Shown here piece after piece: positions 6,217 through 12,706 of a stretch of 12,706 nt of DNA. Source of the DNA: Thermoleophilia bacterium. GTDB lineage: Bacteria > Actinomycetota > Thermoleophilia > Gaiellales > Gaiellaceae. Where the stretch lies: NCBI GenBank assembly GCA_014534295.1, contig JACVRU010000035.1:1-12706 (forward strand), written 5' to 3'. The first letter of the stretch is position 1. Each line of letters opens with the position of its first letter. The translations under genes and the position numbers were made by a program. The notes beneath the pieces are model-generated. The model had not been told where the DNA came from and searched no databases. It was given only the letters and a program-made list of their open reading frames with translations.

Positions 6217-6873
6217 CTCCGGGAGGAGCGGCGAGTCGAGCTCCACGGTCAGGGCGCGCTGCTCGGCCAGGGCCCGGAGGACGAGCACAGTGTCGGCGAC
6301 GGGCACGTCCTCGAGGTACTCCTCGCGCGTCTCGAACGACTCCAGCACCGCCTCGATCGCCTCGACGTAGCCGACCTGGTCCGTGCGGGCGGCGATCGTC
6401 GCGAGCGCGTCGCCGACCGGCGCGGGGAAGTCGGGATGGATGCGGATCGCGTCGGCGTGCACTCGCGCCTCCCGGTCGCGGCGGAGCACGAGCAGCGCCA
6501 GACAGGCGGCGTAGCGACCGATCGGCGACTCGGCCTCGCCGGCCCCCGTCTCGAGCGTCCAGCGGGCGGCCTCCGCCGCCGCTCCCCGGTCTCCGGCCAG
6601 CAGCTGGGCCTTGATGGCTCCGATCGGGCGGCCCCAGCTGCCCGGCGGCGCGCTCTCGAAGCTCTCCCGCCAGCGGGCTGCCGCGCGCGCGAGCCACTCC
6701 CGGGCACGTTCGCCGTCGCCGAGCATCAGGGCGCAGAGCCCCGCGCCGTAGGCGGCGTTCCCGAGGCGGGTGAGCCGCCGCTGGCGCTGGTCGTCGTCCG
6801 CCGCGTCCGGCAGCCGCGCCTCGCCGTCGGCGTAGCGCCCGGCCTCCGTCCCCAGCGTCGCTGCCCAGTCCAC
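6208..6873 (-). CDS. Alpha-helical (TPR-like) protein of unknown function
   Basis: A 221-residue protein I cannot assign to a named function. It is rich in Ala, Arg, Leu and Glu with helix-pair periodicity. One segment reads like a TPR unit (GNAAYGAGLCALMLGDGERA, about residues 38-57, followed by AREWLARAAARW), and later segments (AIKAQLLAGDRGAAAEAARW and YAACLALLVLRRDREARVHA) repeat the pattern. The C-terminal part is acidic (ETREEYLEDVPVADTVLVL). There is no signal peptide or membrane helix, so it is probably cytoplasmic and used for protein-protein contacts. An immunity-protein-like helical fold is another option I cannot test. The GTG start at 6873 has no Shine-Dalgarno sequence and may be leaderless. 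It ends in a palindrome shared with the convergent pgl end. Confidence 0.7.
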   Translation of the reverse strand: MDWAATLGTEAGRYADGEARLPDAADDDQRQRRLTRLGNAAYGAGLCALMLGDGERAREWLARAAARWRESFESAPPGSWGRPIGAIKAQLLAGDRGAAAEAARWTLETGAGEAESPIGRYAACLALLVLRRDREARVHADAIRIHPDFPAPVGDALATIAARTDQVGYVEAIEAVLESFETREEYLEDVPVADTVLVLRALAEQRALTVELDSPLLPERK

Positions 6874-6881
6874 GGAGCGGG

Positions 6882-6889
6882 AGTATGCT
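6882..6889. promoter_or_regulatory. Overlapping divergent -10 boxes in a 22-bp intergenic gap
   Basis: Only 22 bp separate the divergent GTG starts at 6873 and 6896. The plus strand has TATGCT at 6884-6889, ending 6 bases before GTG 6896. The minus strand has CATACT at 6887-6882, ending 8 bases before GTG 6873. Each fits a -10 element placed so that transcription would begin at or next to the start codon (leaderless mRNA, common in actinobacteria). No good -35 was seen for either. Confidence 0.4.
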
Positions 6890-6895
6890 CACCGC

Positions 6896-8086
6896 GTGGG
6901 TAGGGCGTTGCGGGAGGTCGTCTACGTGGACGGCGCACGGACCCCCTTCGGCCGCGCCGGGCCGAAGGGAGTGTTCTGGCGGACGCGCGCGGACGACATG
7001 GCCGTGAAGGTCGTGCGCGAGGTGCTGCGGCGCAACCCGCAGCTGCCCCCCGAGCGGATCGGCGACGTCGCCCTCGCGGCGACCGCCCAGGTGGGCGACC
7101 AGGGGCTGACGCTCGGCCGCGACGTCGCGCTGCTCGCCGGCCTGCCGCAGACGGTCCCCGGCTACGCCGTCGACCGCATGTGCGCCGGCGCGCTCACCGC
7201 CGTCACGACCGTCGCCGGCGAGATCGCGCTCGGCGCCTGCGACGTCGCGCTCGCGGGCGGCGTCGAGCACATGGGCCATCACCCGATGGGCGACGACGTC
7301 GACTTCAACCCGCGCTTCGTCGCCGAGCGGCTGATCGACGAGTCGGCAGCGACGATGGGCGCGACCGCCGAGAACCTCCACGACCGCTTCCCGCACCTGA
7401 CGAGAGAGGACGCCGACCGCTACGCCGTCCGCTCCCAGCAGAAGGCCGCCTCTGCCTGGGAGAACGGGATCATGCGGGAGACCATCGTGCCGATGAGCGT
7501 GTTCACCGACGACGGGTGGCGGATCGCCGAGCGCGACGAGTTCCTGCGCCCCGACACGACGATGGAGGGCCTAGCGACCCTGAAGACGCCCTTCCGGGCC
7601 GGCGGCCGAGTCACGGCCGGCAACTCCGCCGGCCTCACCGACGGGGCCACCGCGTGCATCCTCGCCTCCGAGGAAGCGGCGGCCGAGCTCGGCCTCGAGG
7701 CGCGGATGCGCCTCGTCTCGTTCGCGTACGCCGGCGTCGAGCCCGAGGTGATGGGCATCGGGCCGATCCCGGCGACCGAGAAGGCGCTTGCGCAGGCAGG
7801 CCTGACGCTGGACGACATCGGACTGATCGAGCTGAACGAGCCCTTCGCCGTCCAGGTGCTGACCTGGTGCGACGGGCTGGGCGTCGCCTCCGAGGACGAG
7901 CGGCTCAACTCCTACGGCGGAGCGATCGCCTGCGGCCATCCGCTCGCCGCCACCGGCGTCCGCCTCCTCGCGCAGCTTGCGTACGGCTTCCGCGAGCGGC
8001 CCGACGTGCGCTACGGCCTGACCGGTCTCTGCATCGGCCTCGGGATGGGCGCCGCCGTCGTCTGGGAGAACCTCCATGCGGAGTGA
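6896..8086 (+). CDS. fadA: Acetyl-CoA acyltransferase (thiolase), beta-oxidation
   Basis: A complete 396-residue thiolase that cleaves 3-ketoacyl-CoA with CoA to acetyl-CoA and a shortened acyl-CoA, the last step of beta-oxidation. The nucleophile is C96 in DRMCAGALTAV. The other active-site blocks are NEPF at 314-317, GGAIACGHPLAATG at 341-354 with H348, and LCIGLGMGAAVV at 378-389 with C379. The usual NEAF is NEPF here, and the usual GGGxG near the end is GLGMG, both tolerable variants. The start is GTG 6896, probably leaderless; the first residues (REVVYVDGARTPFGR) match the family N-terminus. It overlaps the FadB-like gene by 11 bases, so the two form a trifunctional-type beta-oxidation complex, as in FadA/FadB pairs. 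A biosynthetic acetyl-CoA acetyltransferase is less likely given this partner. Confidence 0.94.
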   Translation: MGRALREVVYVDGARTPFGRAGPKGVFWRTRADDMAVKVVREVLRRNPQLPPERIGDVALAATAQVGDQGLTLGRDVALLAGLPQTVPGYAVDRMCAGALTAVTTVAGEIALGACDVALAGGVEHMGHHPMGDDVDFNPRFVAERLIDESAATMGATAENLHDRFPHLTREDADRYAVRSQQKAASAWENGIMRETIVPMSVFTDDGWRIAERDEFLRPDTTMEGLATLKTPFRAGGRVTAGNSAGLTDGATACILASEEAAAELGLEARMRLVSFAYAGVEPEVMGIGPIPATEKALAQAGLTLDDIGLIELNEPFAVQVLTWCDGLGVASEDERLNSYGGAIACGHPLAATGVRLLAQLAYGFRERPDVRYGLTGLCIGLGMGAAVVWENLHAE

Positions 8087-9959
8087 GTTCAAGCTCCAGC
8101 GCGCCGGCGAGTTCGCGCTCGTCACGCTCGACAACGGCGAGGACTGGACCAAGCCGACCACTCTGGGCGAGTCGGCACTCGAGTCCCTCGCGACGCTCCT
8201 GGACGAGCTCGAGGGCGGCGACTGGGCCGGGCTCGTGCTCACCGGCAAGCCGTTCGTCTTCTGCGTCGGGGCCGACATCGACCAGTTCCCGGACGTGACG
8301 CCGGAACGCGCCCGCGCAGGCAGCCGCGCCGGCCACGAGCTCTTCGGCCGACTGGCCGCGCTCCCGTTCCCCACGCTGGCGGCGATCAACGGCGCCTGCC
8401 TCGGCGGCGGGCTGGAGCTTGCGCTCCACTGCGACTTCCGGACGATCTCGACCGCCGTCCGCCACCTCGGATGCCCGGAGGTCTTCCTCGGCCTCTTCCC
8501 GGCGTGGGGCGGCACCCAGGTCGTCCCCCGCCTCGTCGGACCGGAGGCGGCGGTGAAAGTGCTCGTCGACAACCCGCTGGCGCAGAACCGCATGCTCGAC
8601 GGCAAGTCCGCCTACGAGCTCGGCTTCGCGGACGCGCTGCTCCAGCCGGTCGAGTTCCTCGACGACTCGATCGCGCTCCTGTCATCACACCTTCGTGACG
8701 GGGTCAGACCCCGGTCCGAGAGCGTGACGATTGATCCAGAGGCGATGGCGGAGGCCGTCCGACGCGCCCGCGCACGCGTCGACGACCAGGTGCACGGCGC
8801 CGCCCCGGGCCCGTACGTCACGCTCGACCTCATCGAGGGCTCGGCCCGCTGGAGCGCCGAAGAGGGCTACCGGGCGGAGGAGGACGCGATCGCCGAGCTG
8901 CTACCCGGCCCGCACGCCCAGGCGTCGCTCTACGCGTTCAACCTGGTCGAGCGGCGCGCGAAGAAGCAGCGCCCGCCCGGCGAGCCGCGCCCGGTCGAGA
9001 AGGTCGGCATCGTCGGCGCAGGGCTGATGGCCTCGCAGATCGCCGCCCTCGCCCTCCGGCGCCTGGAGGTGCCCGTCGTCCTCAAGGACGTCTCACAGGA
9101 GATCGTCGACGCGGCCGTGGAGCGCGTCCGCGTCGAGGCCGGCGCCCGCAAGCCGTTCCTCGCCACGATCGTCTCCGGCACGACCGGCTGGGACGGGTTC
9201 GAGGACTGCGACCTGATCCTCGAGGCGGTCGTCGAGCAGCTGCCGGTGAAGCAGCGGGTCTTCGCAGAGCTGCGCGCGCTCGCGAAGCCCGGCGCCGTGC
9301 TCGCCACCAACACGTCCTCGCTGCCGGTCGGCGAGATGGGCGCCGACCTCGGCATGCACTTCTTCAACCCGGTGGCGATCATGCCGCTCGTCGAGCTCGT
9401 CGTCACGCCGGACACGCCGGAGGACGCGCTCGCCACCGCGGCGGCCGTCACCCGCAAGTTGCGCAAGACCGGCGTCGTCGTCAAGGACTCGCCCGGCTTC
9501 GTCGTCAACCGCGTCCTCACGCGCCTGACCTCCGTGCTGATGGACGCCCTCGAGCACGGGAACACGACCGAGGAGACCGACGAGGCGATCCTCCGGCTCG
9601 GGTTGCCGATGGCGCCGTCGGTGCTGCTCCAGATGGTCGGGCCGAAGGTCGCCTACCACACGCTCGAGACCATGCACGCCGCCTTCCCCGACCGGTTCCC
9701 GCTCTCGCCGACGCTCGGCAACTTCGCCGAGGGCAAGGACGAGGTCGTCGTCGTCGAGGACGATCCGCGAACGGTCGAGGAGATCACCGACGCCGTCCTC
9801 GACGCGATGGCAGACGAGATCGAGCGCCTGCTCGAGGAGGGCGTCGTGCCGGACGCGGCCGACGTCGACACCTGCCTGCTCCTCGGCGCCGGCTTCCCGT
9901 TCTTCCTCGGGGGGATCACGCCGCACCTGCGCGCCCGCGGCGCCTCGCTGCCCGCCTAG
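8076..9959 (+). CDS. fadB: FadB-like fusion: enoyl-CoA hydratase / 3-hydroxyacyl-CoA dehydrogenase
   Basis: A 627-residue two-enzyme fusion catalysing hydration of enoyl-CoA and NAD-dependent oxidation of 3-hydroxyacyl-CoA. Residues 1-205 form the crotonase domain with both catalytic glutamates: E114 in CLGGGLELAL and E135 in CPEVFLGL. Residues about 306-480 form the Rossmann domain with VGIVGAGLMASQIA at 310-323, catalytic H428 in GMHFFNPVAIMP and E440 twelve residues on, as in FadB. The C-terminal dehydrogenase domain is at about 475-615. The protein is some 90 residues shorter than classical FadB (about 715): a gap of about 12 residues around 356-366, a shorter final domain, and an end right after GAGFPFFLGG. 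The ATG at 8076 has GGGAG 7 bases upstream. The linker around 200-225 carries a REP-like palindrome. It overlaps fadA by 11 bases. Confidence 0.93.
   Translation: MRSEFKLQRAGEFALVTLDNGEDWTKPTTLGESALESLATLLDELEGGDWAGLVLTGKPFVFCVGADIDQFPDVTPERARAGSRAGHELFGRLAALPFPTLAAINGACLGGGLELALHCDFRTISTAVRHLGCPEVFLGLFPAWGGTQVVPRLVGPEAAVKVLVDNPLAQNRMLDGKSAYELGFADALLQPVEFLDDSIALLSSHLRDGVRPRSESVTIDPEAMAEAVRRARARVDDQVHGAAPGPYVTLDLIEGSARWSAEEGYRAEEDAIAELLPGPHAQASLYAFNLVERRAKKQRPPGEPRPVEKVGIVGAGLMASQIAALALRRLEVPVVLKDVSQEIVDAAVERVRVEAGARKPFLATIVSGTTGWDGFEDCDLILEAVVEQLPVKQRVFAELRALAKPGAVLATNTSSLPVGEMGADLGMHFFNPVAIMPLVELVVTPDTPEDALATAAAVTRKLRKTGVVVKDSPGFVVNRVLTRLTSVLMDALEHGNTTEETDEAILRLGLPMAPSVLLQMVGPKVAYHTLETMHAAFPDRFPLSPTLGNFAEGKDEVVVVEDDPRTVEEITDAVLDAMADEIERLLEEGVVPDAADVDTCLLLGAGFPFFLGGITPHLRARGASLPA
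8681..8713. repeat. REP-like palindromic element inside fadB
   Basis: CGGGGTC-A-GACCCCG at 8699-8713 is a perfect 15-bp palindrome. Directly before it is a second small hairpin, TCAC-N6-GTGA at 8685-8698, flanked by GTCA at 8681. The segment is in frame and encodes the interdomain linker. From memory, GGGGTCAGACCCC palindromes recur as dispersed elements in several bacterial groups, but only one copy is in this window, so repeat status is inferred. Confidence 0.4.
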
Positions 9960-9967
9960 AGGCCCCG

Positions 9968-10594
9968 GTGAGCGCGACGGCCCAGGCGCTGCCCGCGGTC
10001 GAGCGCCGCCGGCTCGTCCGCTCCGCGCGGCTGCTCGCGTGGGGAAGCCTGCTCTGGATGACCGCGGAGGGCGTGATCGCGGTCGTCGCCGGCATCCTCG
10101 CCGGCTCGATCGCGCTGATCGGATTCGGCATCGACAGCGGCATCGAGGGGCTCGCGAGCGTCGTCATCGTCTGGCGGTTCTGGGGCGCGCGCGCTCTCTC
10201 GGAGGCAGCCGAGCGGCGCGCCCAGAAGCTCGTCGCGGTGCAGTTCTTCCTGCTCGCGCCCTACGTCGCTGTCGAGGCCGTGCGGGCGCTCGCCGCCGGC
10301 CACGAGCCGGACGTGAGCCCGCTGGGGATCGGCCTCACGATCGCCAGCGCGATCTCGATGCCGCTCTTCGGCGTCGCCAAGCGGCGCGTCGGCCGCCGGC
10401 TGGGCTCCTCGGCGACGGTGAGCGAGGGCGCCCAGAACATGCTCTGCGCATACCTCTCGCTGGCGGTGCTCGCCGGGCTGGCCGGCAACGCGGCCGCGGG
10501 CTGGTGGTGGCTCGACGCGATCGCCGCGCTGCTGATCGCCTTCGTCGCCTTGCGAGAAGGCCGGGCGGCCTGGCGCGGCGACGAGTGCTGCTAG
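9968..10594 (+). CDS. CDF-like (cation efflux family) membrane protein with atypical metal site
   Basis: A 208-residue membrane protein with about six predicted helices (roughly 22-42, 46-70, 88-110, 117-137, 157-178 and 181-197), matching the transmembrane half of cation diffusion facilitators but lacking the cytoplasmic C-terminal domain. TM2 carries D56-x3-E60 (GFGIDSGIEGL) where CDF proteins such as YiiP have D-x3-D. In TM5 E153 and N157 (SEGAQNMLC) occupy the places of the usual H and D. The end of TM5 and TM6 (GWWWLDAIAALLIAFVALREG) is characteristic of a short CDF-like subfamily. It would sit in the cytoplasmic membrane; the ion, if any, is unknown. GTG 9968 follows the fadB stop by 8 bases, with AGAGG 5 bases upstream, so it is co-transcribed with fadAB although no functional link is obvious. 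It ends with DECC. Confidence 0.8.
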   Translation: MSATAQALPAVERRRLVRSARLLAWGSLLWMTAEGVIAVVAGILAGSIALIGFGIDSGIEGLASVVIVWRFWGARALSEAAERRAQKLVAVQFFLLAPYVAVEAVRALAAGHEPDVSPLGIGLTIASAISMPLFGVAKRRVGRRLGSSATVSEGAQNMLCAYLSLAVLAGLAGNAAAGWWWLDAIAALLIAFVALREGRAAWRGDECC

Positions 10595-10597
10595 CGC

Positions 10598-11218
10598 CTA
10601 GGGAAGGAACTCGACCCGCCGGAGCCGGCGCACGAGCTCGAACAGGCCGGTGACGGCGACCGCGATGCCGAAGCCGAGCAGGAGCGCCTTCCAGATGTCC
10701 TCGCGGAAGGCCGTGCCCCCGAGGTAGCCGATCATCGCCGCGTAGGTCGCCCAGATCACCACCGCGACCGCGTCGTAGACGAGGAAGCGCCGCCAGGTCA
10801 TGTCGAGCGTGCCGCAGGCGAACGTCGTCACAGTCCGCCCACCGGGGACGAAGCGCGCCGTGACGATCACGAGCACGCCGTAGCGGTCGAGGAGCCGCTG
10901 TGCACGCGCCAGCCGCCGCCGTCCCTTCTCCCCGCGGAACAGCCGCTTGGCAGCCCGCTCGCCGAAGAGCGCGCCGAGCCCGTAGGAGACGTTGTCGCCC
11001 GCGAAGGCGCCGAGCGCGGCAGCGGGGATCACGACCCAGAGGAGCAGGTCGCCGGTTGCGGCGAGCGTCCCGGCGGCGATCACGGCTGTCTCGCTGGGCA
11101 CGATCGGGAAGAACGCGTCGAGCCCCGAGACGAGGAAGAGGGCCGCATACGTGAGCGGGCTGCCGCTGACGTAGTCGGCCACGTCGTCGAGGAACGCGAG
11201 CACGAGGGGCGCTGGCAT
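10598..11218 (-). CDS. DedA family integral membrane protein
   Basis: A 206-residue DedA/SNARE-associated (PF09335-type) protein of the cytoplasmic membrane. Some family members flip undecaprenyl phosphate or other lipids and support envelope integrity. Conserved features are FFPIVPSE with E43 at 36-43, GDNVSYGLGALFG at 74-86 in a re-entrant region, and ARFVPGGRTVTTFACG at 121-136 with R122 and R128, the six-residue-spaced arginine pair known from E. coli YqjA. Hydrophobic helices cover about 22-33, 58-73, 114-121, 146-166 and 177-195. The length is typical. The ATG at 11218 is chosen because the longer open frame upstream (to 11983) is antisense to the helicase gene; no strong Shine-Dalgarno sequence is visible. 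Its stop lies 3 bp from the stop of the CDF-like gene, so the two converge without a visible terminator. Confidence 0.9.
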   Translation of the reverse strand: MPAPLVLAFLDDVADYVSGSPLTYAALFLVSGLDAFFPIVPSETAVIAAGTLAATGDLLLWVVIPAAALGAFAGDNVSYGLGALFGERAAKRLFRGEKGRRRLARAQRLLDRYGVLVIVTARFVPGGRTVTTFACGTLDMTWRRFLVYDAVAVVIWATYAAMIGYLGGTAFREDIWKALLLGFGIAVAVTGLFELVRRLRRVEFLP

Positions 11219-11345
11219 CAGGCCGGAATGCCCGTGCCCCGAGGCCGGAAAACGGCTATATTCCCCGCAGGCGATGCCCGTTGGGATCAGCGTGCGGGCG
11301 CGCCGCCTCTGGAGGGAAGTTGCAGCGCCCCGGCGCGCTGCACCG
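11219..11345. promoter_or_regulatory. Divergent intergenic region between dedA and the helicase
   Basis: This 127-bp region must hold promoters for both divergent genes. Its only AT-rich core is TATATT at 11257-11262, a good -10 for the helicase with no clear -35. The same core reads TATAGC on the minus strand (11260-11255), a possible -10 for dedA. GGAGGGAAG at 11311-11319 resembles a ribosome binding site but has no helicase-frame start codon at suitable distance. Confidence 0.35.
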
Positions 11346-12706
11346 ATGCAGACCACGACCGACCACCTCACTCTCGAACCGGAGGCGATCGACGCGCTTG
11401 TCGACGCCGCCGCGCGCGCGTCCGACTGGGCCGGCGAGCCCTTCCTGCACGCAGACGAGGAGCCGGGCGGCGTGCTGGCCCCCGGGACGTCGCGCCGCCG
11501 GGCGCTGGACGAGGCGACTGCCGAGATCGAGGCCGGAGCGCCGAAGCCCTCGCCGCGCTGGCGCGTTCGGTTCGGCCTGATGCTCGGTCTCGAGCGGGTG
11601 CTCTCGGAGGACCCGGTGCGACTGGCCTCGGGCACCGAGCTGCGCCGGCACCAGGTCGACGCGCTCGCCGGGATGCTCACCGAGCTGATCGCGATGCACC
11701 AGGCCGAGGCGCCGCCGAATGGAAACGGAAACGGCGCCGTGGCCGAGGAGCTCGAGGACGAAGACGACGAGCCCGACGACGAGCTGGGGCTGCCCGACGG
11801 GCTCGACGAGCTCCCGGAGGACGAAGTCCCCCGCAGGCGCGACCAGGGCGCGGTGCGGCGCTTCCGCTTCCGGCATCCCACCGCCTCCGGCAAGACGATC
11901 GCCGCCGCCGGCTTCGTCGAGGCGGCCCGCACGCTCGGCGTCCTGATCCTCACGCACCGGCGCCTGCTCGTCTCGCAGTTCACGCGCGACCTGACCGCCG
12001 AGGGCTACGGCGACCGCCTGACGCCCGAGATCCTCGGCGGCCGGACGGCTCCCCGCGAGAATGCGCTCACGATCCAGACGTACGCGTGGTTCGCGCGACA
12101 CGTGAACGATCTCTCCCGGGACGCGTACCACCTCGTGATTTGCGACGAGGCCCATACGGCGCTGGGCGAGAAGACCTCCGCCGCGATCCGATCCTTCCAC
12201 GAGCCGGTCTACATCGGCATGACCGCGACCGAGCAGCTGATCGCGAAGCAGGTCTCCGACGTCTTCCCGGCCTCCGTCGACGACCTGCCGCTGACGGACG
12301 CGGCCAGGCGCGGGCTGATCGCTCCGCTGCGCGTCCTGCGGGTCCCGCCGGTCGCCGCGATCAACTCCGTGCCGATCGTCGGCGGCGACTTCGACCAGGA
12401 GGCATTGGCCAAGACCCTCGACCACCAGGCGCTCAACCAGGCCGCCGCCAGCCTCTACCGCGACCGGTTCGACAACACGCCCGGGATCGTCTACGCGGCC
12501 GGCGTCGAGCACGCGTACAACCTGGCCGCCGAGTTCCGGGCCGCCGGGATCAGGGCCGAGGCGGTCTCGGGCCGCACGCCGCCGGTCAAGCTCGCGGAGA
12601 CCCTGGCGGCCTACGAGCGCGGCGAGATCAACGTGCTCATCAACGCCCAGCTGCTCGCCGAGGGCTGGAACTCGCCGCGCGCGACCGTCTGCATGCACCT
12701 CGCCCC
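11346..12706 (+). CDS. DEAD/DEAH-box superfamily 2 helicase (partial, 3' end outside window)
   Basis: An open frame of 453 codons that continues past the right edge, so it is absent from stop-bounded ORF lists. It encodes an SF2 helicase/translocase core of the COG1061 (SSL2-like) kind. Motifs in order: LRRHQVDAL at 99-107 (Q-like), HPTASGKT at 177-184 (Walker A, K183), ILTHRR at 201-206 (Ia), ICDEAHTAL at 265-273 (DEAH, II), GMTATEQ at 291-297 (III), PGIVYAAGVEHA near 380 (IV), and LINAQLLAEGWNSPRA near 434-449 (V). It should couple ATP hydrolysis to movement on nucleic acid; DNA repair or defence roles cannot be told apart. Between the Q-like motif and Walker A lies an unusual insert of about 45 residues, Asn/Gly-rich then strongly acidic. 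ATG 11346 is chosen on product composition; ATG 11274 and GTG 11292 are in frame and would add an Arg-rich leader. Confidence 0.9.
   Translation, partial: MQTTTDHLTLEPEAIDALVDAAARASDWAGEPFLHADEEPGGVLAPGTSRRRALDEATAEIEAGAPKPSPRWRVRFGLMLGLERVLSEDPVRLASGTELRRHQVDALAGMLTELIAMHQAEAPPNGNGNGAVAEELEDEDDEPDDELGLPDGLDELPEDEVPRRRDQGAVRRFRFRHPTASGKTIAAAGFVEAARTLGVLILTHRRLLVSQFTRDLTAEGYGDRLTPEILGGRTAPRENALTIQTYAWFARHVNDLSRDAYHLVICDEAHTALGEKTSAAIRSFHEPVYIGMTATEQLIAKQVSDVFPASVDDLPLTDAARRGLIAPLRVLRVPPVAAINSVPIVGGDFDQEALAKTLDHQALNQAAASLYRDRFDNTPGIVYAAGVEHAYNLAAEFRAAGIRAEAVSGRTPPVKLAETLAAYERGEINVLINAQLLAEGWNSPRATVCMHLA

Noticed and set aside
11311..11345. TTG 11320 after GGAGGGAAG as the start of a different gene
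   Set aside because: The frame it opens is a shadow of the helicase, ending at 11580 without recognisable features; the helicase frame has no start codon at that distance.
11219..11983. N-terminal extension of the DedA frame
   Set aside because: Ser/Arg-rich sequence antisense to the helicase; DedA-family proteins have the length given by ATG 11218.
11256..12698. Long minus-strand open frame of 480 codons opposite the helicase
   Set aside because: The plus strand has ordered SF2 helicase motifs over the same span; the minus translation has none and is compositionally biased.
1..12706. CRISPR arrays, insertion sequences, rRNA or tRNA genes
   Set aside because: No regularly spaced repeats, transposase motifs, terminal inverted repeats with target duplications, or conserved RNA cores were found on reading both strands.

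Overview
The window is high-GC bacterial DNA, with most codons ending in G or C, several GTG starts and tightly packed or overlapping genes. Together with a two-subunit actinobacterial-type KorAB, this suggests an actinobacterium, possibly of the Thermoleophilia (Gaiellales/Solirubrobacterales). That placement is inference from style and gene content. No rRNA, tRNA, CRISPR array, transposase or phage gene was seen.

Left part (1-3179, minus strand). Read right to left: a tiny ORF for a signal-peptide-like 29-residue peptide, a strong hairpin, a VOC (glyoxalase/dioxygenase-fold) protein, a 76-residue unknown protein 2 bases further on, then korA and korB. KorAB is a ferredoxin-dependent 2-oxoacid oxidoreductase; korB runs off the left edge.

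Middle (3180-6207, plus strand). A 97-bp region divides the tiny peptide gene from a divergently transcribed HTH-XRE/TPR regulator. Four copies of TTGAC (either strand) lie in its last half and the start of the regulator gene. The regulator leads a compact run with an AlkA-type DNA glycosylase and 6-phosphogluconolactonase. Exported-type micropeptide plus cytosolic HTH-TPR receptor is the layout of RRNPP peptide-signalling systems, and this is the most interesting hypothesis in the window. The run ends at two palindromes that contain the stop codons of the two convergent genes.

Right part (6208-12706). A minus-strand helical-repeat protein of unknown function is separated by only 22 bp from a divergent fatty-acid beta-oxidation operon: a thiolase, a shortened FadB-like fusion, and a CDF-like membrane protein. 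FadB carries a REP-like palindrome in its interdomain linker. The CDF-like gene converges, 3 bp apart, on a DedA-family membrane protein. Divergent from dedA is the start of an SF2 DEAH helicase with a long acidic insertion before its Walker A motif; it runs off the right edge and remains open for 453 codons.

The metabolic genes fit a heterotroph that oxidises fatty acids to acetyl-CoA and uses ferredoxin-linked 2-oxoacid decarboxylation. The links between these blocks are positional only.
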